Shown here one piece after another: positions 56,151-64,000 of a stretch of 64,000 nucleotides of DNA (its first letter is position 1; each line of letters begins with the position of its first letter). The notes below the pieces were generated by a model. The model made no database searches and was not told the DNA's origin. It saw nothing but the letters and a program-made list of their open reading frames with translations. The position numbers and the translations under genes were made by a program. This DNA is from Chondrilla cf. caribensis (Eukaryota > Porifera > Demospongiae > Chondrillida > Chondrillidae), in the NCBI GenBank assembly GCA_964020155.1, contig OZ026567.1:3288850-3352849 (forward strand), given 5' to 3'.

Positions 56151-57232
56151 TTCAGAGGTGGTCAGTAGGAATGTGTTGTATGTCTTTCCACTTCATCTAT
56201 GAATGCCATTTCGATAAATGTAAGTACGTATATATGGAATGTGACACACATGTGACTTGTCACATGATTTCCTAGTGTGAAACGTGTACAAATTTGTATG
56301 GAATCACACTGTTCGTCTGTGATTCAAAGATAGGGTTACACTCTCTGTTGGTGATTCTCCCATCCAGAAATGTTCAAGTAATTTATCAATTAGCCCATAC
56401 GTGCACTCCATATATTATATTTGTACTTGCACGGGAGAATGATATTAATGTATTCTAAGGAGGAATGGTGGAGTACTCAATGACATAACTGTAGTAAAAC
56501 CCGAGATACTCAAGACCTAGCTCATACACTTGTAGCACCCTGGAGTCTACTATGGTTGTTAAAGTGCCTTTGCTAAAGACAGCATTAATATCCTTGGTGA
56601 GGTCAACGTTCGAACTCAAGTCCAATCAATATGATTTAACATGATCTAGCCCATGCCCAGGGAGATGGTTGTAAGGTTCATACAACCCCCTCCTTACAGA
56701 CCCCTTCTATCCTTGTAATTACTTCCTGGCCCTTTGAAGTAGTGCCATGGCCTACGTAAATGAGGGTTAGATGCAATGTTGTTTAAAATTATCTCACTCT
56801 CTCACTGTACTACTGCAGTATTGTGTGTTTTGAGTATCCAACCTCCATTTTGTGATGATGTCATGCTTTCAGTACTACAGTAATGGGTTAGTGTTCCAAG
56901 AGTCATATATACCCTCCCTGTCATACAGCTTTTCATGAAGACATTGTAAATTGTTAACAGTTACTATGTCATATTTTGTCATAAGGAAGTTTTCAATATT
57001 CATGCTTGAGCCAAAAAGAACTGAAACCAGGTACCAATGGAACTTTCCAGCTGTCATATTTAAATGAAATATTTTTATAGCAATAATGATTATTACATTA
57101 CCTATGTATAACACAATACAAAATACAGTATAGTATTCCCAAGGATGACATGCACACATGTTAACATCATTATATATCATTATATATCAATAGTATAGTG
57201 GCTATATCAAGTTGATCAATATTGTATTGCAA
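56151..57232. other. Spacer between gene F start and gene G end
   Basis: This should hold the gene F promoter on its left side. I see no ORF with domain support, no repeat array, and no clear match to the GATA-like block found upstream of D, E and G. Confidence 0.5.
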
Positions 57233-57918
57233 TTAAACATACACAGGTACATAGTTAGGAGGAGGCTGCTTTTTACCATCATTTGTTTCTGCATGAACTG
57301 GTCCAGTTTCATCCTGCTGTCCTGCCTCAAGTGTCTTGCTCACTTGATCACCTGGCTCATAGGCTGGAGAAGGCCGCATTACGACATCACCTCCAAGCCT
57401 TCTACCAAAACCTATCAATTCATCGTAATCATGGTCAATCTCATTCTCTTGTTCCACCTCAAGTGTCCTGGTCTTCTTCACTCGTACAGTCTTACAGCAG
57501 CAGTACATGACCAGTACAGTCACTACTACTGTCAGTACAGTAGCCTCTATTTGTGTGAGCACTACAGCCAAACCCACTGACACTCCAAGTGGTAGGGACT
57601 CTGTAGTGGAGGTAAAGTCACTGGCATATACTCACTCAAAAGGTTACACGCGGCTCTGCATGTAGTGGTGTGTGGAGAAGTACTTACCAGAACTATGTGG
57701 TGATGGTGTTGAGCTGTCCTGTGTACATGGTTGCCTGGATTGACAAAAGTCCTGCACTTTATTCTTAATTTTTATTATCAATAAGCATTATGCTCACATA
57801 TTACATATTACACATAGCACCATTTATCTATATACTGGATATGTGTGCATCTACATTGTTACAATGTGTGTGAATGTGTGTGTGTGTGTGTGTGTGCGTG
57901 TGCATGTGTGTGTGTGTG

Positions 57919-57949
<31 letters not shown>

Positions 57950-58122
57950 ATGTGCGTGTGTGCATGTGCGTGTGTATGTGCGTGTGTGTGTGCGTGTGTG
58001 TGTGTGCATGTGTGTGTGCGTATGCATGCGTGTGTGTGTGTGTGTGCATGCGTGTGTGTGTGTGTGTGCATGTGTGTTCGTGTGCGCATGTGTGTGCGTG
58101 TGAGCTTGTGCGCATGTGCGCG

Positions 58123-58157
<35 letters not shown>

Positions 58158-60502
58158 CAAACATCCCAACCTTGATAATGTGGAAGGTGATGGAATGACA
58201 CTTGATGTAACTGTAAGTGAAATACACACAGATAATATTTCATCCATTTCCCACGGTTGTTGTGACTGTACCGTGTGTGAACCCATTCTGTAAAATTATA
58301 TGTAGTATACATAATTTAAAATTAACAATTATTAAATATCACTATACTTCAATATTTACTAGACTAAGTAAGCTACTAGCAGTTATATTGCTCAAATATT
58401 GTTCAGCTGTCAATCCCCTAGACTTGAATGATCATATTATTATTTCTCTTCAGCTCTTAAGTAGATTCTGTGTATTTGTACACATTACTGCCCAATTCTC
58501 AATCATCAGTGAACACCTGGCTGTATGTTTACCTTCTAACGTGGTGATACTAAAAATTAAGGAAATAATAGAATAAATATTTTCATAATTCAAATTAGTA
58601 GAATACATTACATGCAGACCCCTTGTAATTCCTTGATTGTAGCCTGCACAGTGCAGTAGACTTCCATAGTTGAAGGTGATACGTAACATACATGGTGCAT
58701 GTGGTGTATAGTCGAAATCAATAGGTAACTTCTCCTTATGTCATCCGTCAATCCATTATTCAATACTTTGGTCCTTACTGTTCAATGAGACTCACAATGC
58801 TATTGTAAGGTGACCTATGGTACTGTCATGTACCTATTACCTGATCATATGGAACCAATGATGCATGTATGGAGTCCATTCAAAGCTTGAGGATGTTGTA
58901 GTTACAGTTACGTTAAACATCCTATGCATATAATATACCACAATTGCATTTTCTATTCACACGTGCAATGTGTGTGGGCGTCATTCTATGGTTTGTGTAT
59001 GCCTCACACGGGCTTGAATGTCCACACAATCGCATAGTACAATGTATTCTTTACGAGTTAGAGAGGGTCCATGTTCAAGTGATCTTTTTCAAAACTAATT
59101 TTGAAGACTCAATCCTGGACTTCAAATCATTTCTAACCAGTAGTGTATTCTCTATAACAATTAGTGCGGACCAATTTCAGTGACCATCTGGTTTACAGAT
59201 TAAGTCCATCTCTTCAGACACATCAAATTACTTCAAATGAGTCAAAGCAAAATATTTGCCAATAGGACCAGTACTACTCTTTGTCAGTGATTTGCCTTAT
59301 AGCAATCTATATTTGAGTGGACTGTGTAACCACACTGGATTGAGATACTACCTCACCTGAGTCTGCTCCAGTTCCTGGGAAGAATTTTGTAGTCACAACA
59401 AAGAGTGTCAACAGATGATGCCAGGTGAACAACCAGCCCTCGTCCATTTCAAAAATAGTCGGGTAGGAATGGGTTCTGTATAATATATATAATATATGAT
59501 ATAATATATCCCTTCCCATTTACCTGGGATGGCCAGTCATGAATCTGATTATCTGCCAATGCATGTAATTCCAATGCAACAGTCTGGAGGGGGAGGTTCG
59601 TTACAGGAATTCCTAATGCAACAATTGTATGTGAGTAGTTTTTTTCATGTCTCACACTTTCTGTCTACATGTCAATGATCACAATCATCAATAATATTTT
59701 CATGAATTAATCAAATTAATATCGATTTTATAAAATGGATAGTTTGTACTGACGTCACAACAGTAATGCCATCTGTAGGGAGATCCTTTTTGATAGTACG
59801 GAATTGTAGTAGAAAGTTATAATTCAAGGCTCCTGTGCTTGGGAGCCTAATGTGGTCATCAAAGAACCTTTGCTCAAGATGTGATGTTTGATGTAGCTAA
59901 CCCTGAAATTGAAGCAAAACCATGTGCCAAGGCGGAAGGGAAATTATTAGTATAATATCATCTAACATTAATTTGTACATTCACATACCATATTTGGGTG
60001 TATTTCAGAATTCAGTTCTCGACCCTAGTGACACCTTGGCCAAATTTAATATCAAGTTGACACGCCCCTCTGTAATTAGCTATGCAGAAAAGTGCTTAGT
60101 GTTTTCCTCCCTATGCTTTTCTATACATGGAAAGTATTGAGCACCTCCAAATGTAGTTAGGGTTACAAGCCACGTAAAGGGATAGGGACTTTTTCAGAAT
60201 TTTGTTTCTGACCCTAGATATGTTTGGATCAATTATTAGTGTGACACACACTCTGCCATGAGCTATGTCAAAAGGGTGCTTAGTATTAATTATCTCCCTA
60301 TCCTCTCCCATATACATTGAAAATACTAAGCACCTCCGAGTAAGGGTTATATATAAGTCACATACACAGTTTGGGGGTGCATAACCACACTAGAGGGGGA
60401 TACTATCTCACCTGAGTCTGTTCCACGTCCTGGGATGAATTTCGTAGTCACAACAAATAGTGTCAACAGATAATGCCAGGTGAACAAGCCGCCCTCAGCC
60501 AT
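57233..60502 (-). CDS. Small kinase-less membrane protein G (4 exons, about 181 aa)
   Basis: Exons: 60502-60412 (signal peptide [18 protein letters not shown]), 58210-58171 (stalk, phase 1 to 2, [11 protein letters not shown]), 57734-57688 (stalk, 2 to 1, STPSPHSSE across the junction), 57600-57233 (transmembrane helix [28 protein letters not shown], acidic tail ending [11 protein letters not shown]). The sum is 546 nt in one frame. An alternative first exon of the same phase lies at 59447-59357. The large ectodomain exon and the kinase are both absent. The tail contains PPNY, which fits the WW-domain-binding PPxY pattern (known consensus), and several tyrosines. It could be a partner or regulator of the neighbouring receptors, but no function is shown. 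The intron between exons 1 and 2 shares blocks with gene F intron 1 (55.1-55.4 kb). Confidence 0.7.
57869..58156. repeat. (TG)n/(TGCG)n microsatellite
   Basis: An imperfect TG tract with frequent CATG and GCG interruptions, directly 3' of the first stalk exon of gene G, whose donor at 58170 lies about 14 nt from the tract. Confidence 0.95.
59357..59447 (-). CDS. Second signal-peptide exon of the G locus
   Basis: ATG at 59447 opens [20 protein letters not shown] and a GTGAG donor ends the exon in phase 1 after 91 nt, matching 60502-60412 in length and most residues. Both first exons carry the same upstream block (GATTATCTG(C/T)CAAT). It is either an alternative promoter and first exon for gene G or the 5' end of a deleted gene. 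Confidence 0.65.
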
Positions 60503-60563
60503 TTCAGATGATGGGATATAACTGTATTCTGTGTTCCGTCCTCTACACCAATGGTATACCCAG

Positions 60564-60586
60564 TCATGAATCTGATTATCTGTCAA
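60564..60586 (-). promoter_or_regulatory. Conserved upstream element of the distal G first exon
   Basis: The minus strand reads ATTGACAGATAATCAGATTC then ATGACTGG, starting about 65-85 bp upstream of the ATG at 60502. The proximal first exon has the same block at 59537-59560 with one change. See also 33195-33215. Confidence 0.4.
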
Positions 60587-60739
60587 TGAATGTAATTTTG
60601 ATTGTATTGACCAATACTACTAAATTGCAATGTAACCTGCCCCTAACTCACCCAAACCCACCCCATTCTCTGTAGTCCGTATGTGGTCAGCGTCGTTGTA
60701 GATGATAAATTATAAGTGTATATTCTACTATAAAAGCAG

Positions 60740-61345
60740 TGGTGGTAATATTTCACTATTAATCACTGAGCGGAAGCGAGGTTAATTATTTCTGTCACAT
60801 AGGGGAGTCTGATCGAGGTCGCCCACGCACTTAATGACTTCCGGGTCTAGAAATTATGACATTAGGGCTCAGTTGCATTTTTTTCGTTGAAAGTTGTAAA
60901 ATGGTTTTAGCAGAATGCAACCATTCGTACATTTTTACAAAAGGGGGGACAACTGTGCTACGTAATGAGGCAAGAGATATTTGTATTAACTAAGTCATGG
61001 TCGTACGAAGCGTGATTGAATTCACTCACCGTTTCACTCCCTCATAACGTCATTCTCAAAGGCAGATGGCAACAAAGAGTCTTAAACTATAGACGCTAAA
61101 TATTTCTAAAGATACTGCAGAGGGAATTTTAATTTTATCAAGCTTCGGAGTAGGATTCAGAGAATCGTCTTTCGGGCCTTCGAATTGGTCGCCATGATAA
61201 CGTCCATTTTGGTAGACATTTTTGTATGACGTCATTGCACTGGAGAGTTTGCATTGTGATTCATATATCTAAATTGCATCCAACCTTTTTAGTTCTTTTT
61301 ATTAATGGGACCAATCTGCTATGATAACAGTGAGGTTCTGCACGT
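60740..61345. repeat. Probable inserted element, unclassified
   Basis: A CpG-containing block of different composition from its surroundings, running from about CTATTAATCACTGAGCGGAAGC to about GAGGTTCTGCACGTAGTGCAC. The right end contains a small palindrome (TGCACGTAGTGCA). No ORF or clear inverted ends. There is no paralogous empty site in the window, so the limits are approximate. Confidence 0.35.
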
Positions 61346-61854
61346 AGTGCACGCCTAGTTATATATATTACATACTTTTCACTTTGACCTGCCCCATAGC
61401 ATACTACATGGTCATCTAAATGGAGAGGTGTGTGGAATTATTAGTGATATATATATATTATAATTGTAGTAAATCCCCACTTATCCCATACTCCCTGTGC
61501 TTGTGTGTCTATTGTGATCATCAGAGAATCTCTACTAAAAACATGACACTCAAAGCGAATTGGAGGCAAAGCCAACATTCAAACTCAAGCCAAAGACCCT
61601 GACAAGACTGAAACCAACTTCAGGTTATTATGTCAAATGAATAGTAAAATATTTCTTTGTTAATAATATTATGTACCTCTGGCTTTTGTAAGCTTAATTC
61701 CATTAATTACTTACACTGAGAAAAAGAAATACATAATCATAAACTGAGTTCCAACACATCTCTCCAGCTGCCATATTTGGAGTGTGTAATTTTCTATAAC
61801 AATAAGTACTATAGACGTAATCAGCTGTGGGATTCAAACATATCAACATCATAT

Positions 61855-63559
61855 CTACATTAGATCAGTTGACCTATAGGCTGGAGAAGGCTGCATTTTA
61901 ACATCATCTTCATTATTGCCTATATTTGCTTCTTCATAAACTGGTCCAGTCCCATCCTCTTGTTCCTCCTCAAGTGTCCTGGTCTTCTTCACTCGTACAG
62001 TCTTACAGCAGCAGTACATGACCAGTACAGTCACTACTACTGTCAGTACAGTAGCCTCTATTTGTGTGAGCACTACAGCCAGACCCACTGACACTTCAAG
62101 TGGTAGTGACTCTGTAGTGAAGGTAAAGTCACTGGTACTCACTGAAAGGTTCAACCCAGCCCAACACTGCATGTAGTGGAGTGTGGAGAAGTATACTTAC
62201 CAGAACTAGGTGGTGATGGTGTTGAGCTGTCCTGTACATTGTTGTCTGGATTGGATTGAATTTGAGATAATGTAGCTATAGTATATAGCTATAGATTAAA
62301 TATCAAAATTAACGAGTAAGAATAATGCTGAACCCAAGAACATGATCTACACCTACTCAGGTTGCAGATGGCCTACTCAGAACACACAAGTGTATTATAA
62401 TGGAAAGAAAACATACCCAGTATGAACAAGCAGTAGGGTATGTGTAGGAATACACGGGGCTGGTGCCAAATCAAAGACATTTAGGTGTAAACCGTGTTCT
62501 TAGGTTATGTAGTATTCTTACTTGTCAATCTTGACATTTGATTATCTGTAGCAACCCCTTCTCGATTTTATCATCATTTTCCCATATACTAGTGGTCCAA
62601 ATTAGAGGACCCCGTCACTTCCTATTTAGCGCAAAGGTACTCGACCATTGTACGTACATCGATGTATGCTGAAACTTTTGCTCATGTTAGAATGTGTGTG
62701 GAGCTATTTGAACATTAGGTAAAATGGCAATATCTGTACACCTTGGAGAATACAAGCCACCGTCCTACAATAGATGAAATCCTTCCCAAATTAGAGAACC
62801 ACAATTGCTCCGCATTTATTGGGATAACTTACAAACAAAAGGGACCATCCAAGTCAAAGATGGTGTGCCCCACCCCTTACATCCACCTGTCTAACAAATG
62901 TACCACGAATGAAGGAAAACAGGTAAGATACGAGTGAGAGCAGGTATCCCAAATTAGATGGTGTCCCAAAATAGAATCCAGACCCTAGTAATCTCTAAGA
63001 CTTGTAGTGATATGTTACCTCAGCGATCACACTATAGTGAACTAATCATATACCATACCTTCCTCGGGCTGTCCACTGAAATCCACATGTATCAATGGTA
63101 CAGTAACAGGTTTGGTGTATCCTGGTGGTTGATAGGCAGTCAGTAGGTAAGGAATGTGTTCTCTCCTACCATCACTACCATTTTCTTTCACAATGAACTG
63201 AAGGATGTCGTTAGCCTTTGTGTCAATGGTCTGAATAAGTGTGGCATTACCCTTCATATTTGTTGTAACTACTCTGTTTCCTGAACCAATTACAACATCT
63301 GGTACTGTTATGTCCCCTCCCACTTGTGAATACCCTTTTTCACTCTGTCTCCTCCAAACTGCCAGGTCAAGTGACAGATAGTCATCCCATGTTATCCCTG
63401 CTATTGTTGAATACGGTATGGTGACACTGTTGAGTGTCCCACTACATGTGAACATTAGTTCAGGATATAGGAAGCTCCCTCCATCAACATCAAGTACTTC
63501 ATAGCTGTCCCATTCCTCTACTGGTGGTATGGTTTGGGTGAATCCTCTCAGACAGGGAT
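61855..63559 (-). CDS. Kinase-less receptor H with ectodomain (5' end outside window)
   Basis: Three exons are visible: 63559-63059 (ectodomain, phase 1 to 1, 167 aa, starting [17 protein letters not shown]), 62245-62201 (45-nt stalk, 1 to 1, [12 protein letters not shown]), 62111-61855 (transmembrane helix [30 protein letters not shown], a tail of about 45 residues, stop at 61855). All junctions keep frame. The ectodomain is as well preserved as in the kinase genes. No kinase exons exist between the ectodomain and the stop, so the product would bind ligand without kinase activity: a decoy or dimer partner is the obvious inference. Its first exon should lie beyond 64000, since 63560-64000 matches intron 1 of gene D. 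Confidence 0.8.
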
Positions 63560-64000
63560 CTACAAAACAGATAGGTAGCACGGCAATGTACGACAATGTA
63601 CGACAATGTACAATGTAAACTCATACTATGTTAAAAAAGTACACATGTACGATACATGCTATGATCATTTAGAAAGTGAAAGTGATTAATTGGGCTTACT
63701 TGCATGCAGCAACTCCCATCGTTTTTGGACCATGAAGTCACGCAACTACTAATTTTCATTTGAAGCATTCTCAAGTGAACAGCTGTGGCGTTAAAGTTTA
63801 ATGATATGGTAGTCCCTGTCTACTACTAACATCTTGTGATTAATCAATTTTATTTGCACTTCTAACTATAAACAGCTATACTATTAAAATCAATTAACTA
63901 ATAATTGTCCCGGCACTACTAATGATGCATATAAATATCCTTGCATTGCTGTACAAACACGTACTGTCAGTACTGAGAACAAGTAGTATGTAATCTGACA
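63560..64000. other. Intron 1 of gene H, homologous to gene D intron 1
   Basis: It matches 28540-28837 followed directly by 29550-29690, that is, the D sequence without its Crypton-like insertion. It therefore serves as an empty-site reference. No exon is seen. Confidence 0.6.

Noticed and set aside
61855..62111. ITAM/ITIM-like signalling motif in the H tail
   Set aside because: The tyrosine contexts (YEEA, YRST) do not match the YxxL/I consensus.
62743..62937. 64-aa plus-strand ORF starting MENTSHRPTIDEILPKLE
   Set aside because: A short resemblance to a kinase C-terminal phrase, but no splice context, no relatives and the opposite strand to the array.

Overview
The window looks like metazoan nuclear DNA, most likely from a sponge (inference; no marker gene is present to prove it). 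It is AT-rich, full of introns and microsatellites, and carries remains of several eukaryotic transposon classes. Its content is a tandem array of one receptor tyrosine kinase (RTK) family, and every recognisable host gene lies on the minus strand. I assembled the genes exon by exon from GT/AG sites and checked that all exon phases join. Five complete kinase genes result: B (9968-16564, 694 aa), C (17973-22144, 514 aa), D (23343-33078, 661 aa), E (38621-47859, 733 aa) and F (49858-56150, 685 aa).

The shared plan is: a signal-peptide exon ending in phase 1; one large extracellular exon (phase 1 to 1, about 160-178 aa, a fold I do not recognise); one to several tiny Ser/Thr/Pro stalk exons; a transmembrane exon (1 to 1); a tyrosine-rich juxtamembrane exon (1 to 0); and six kinase exons with [23 protein letters not shown] and a WTAPEA substrate-binding loop that most resembles Eph-type receptors. 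C has lost the large extracellular exon yet stays in frame. G (57233-60502) and H (61855-63559, 5' end outside the window) have no kinase: they end in a different exon with a transmembrane helix, a CCC motif and a short tail. Orphan copies of that exon lie 3' of several kinase genes.

Layout: 1-158, first exon of a gene leaving the window on the left; 400-600, relic tail exon; 1006-8215, a composite decayed RTK interrupted by two DNA transposons; 8370-9610, retroelement fragment and two minisatellites; then B, C, an orphan kinase 3' end, D, a tail-exon relic split by a transposon, another orphan 3' end, E, an orphan tail exon, F, G and H. D and E with their flanks (about 22.6-36.3 kb and 37.9-48.8 kb) are a recent segmental duplication. 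Aligning them by eye shows five insertions present only in the D copy, including a LINE with an 8-bp target duplication and two Crypton-like fragments, and at least one present only in the E copy.

The array as a whole suggests a birth-and-death receptor cluster in which interchangeable phase-1 modules give full receptors, a kinase with almost no ectodomain, and kinase-less receptors that could act as decoys or partners. Function is inferred from domain content only. No rRNA, tRNA, CRISPR array or bacterial-type operon was seen.
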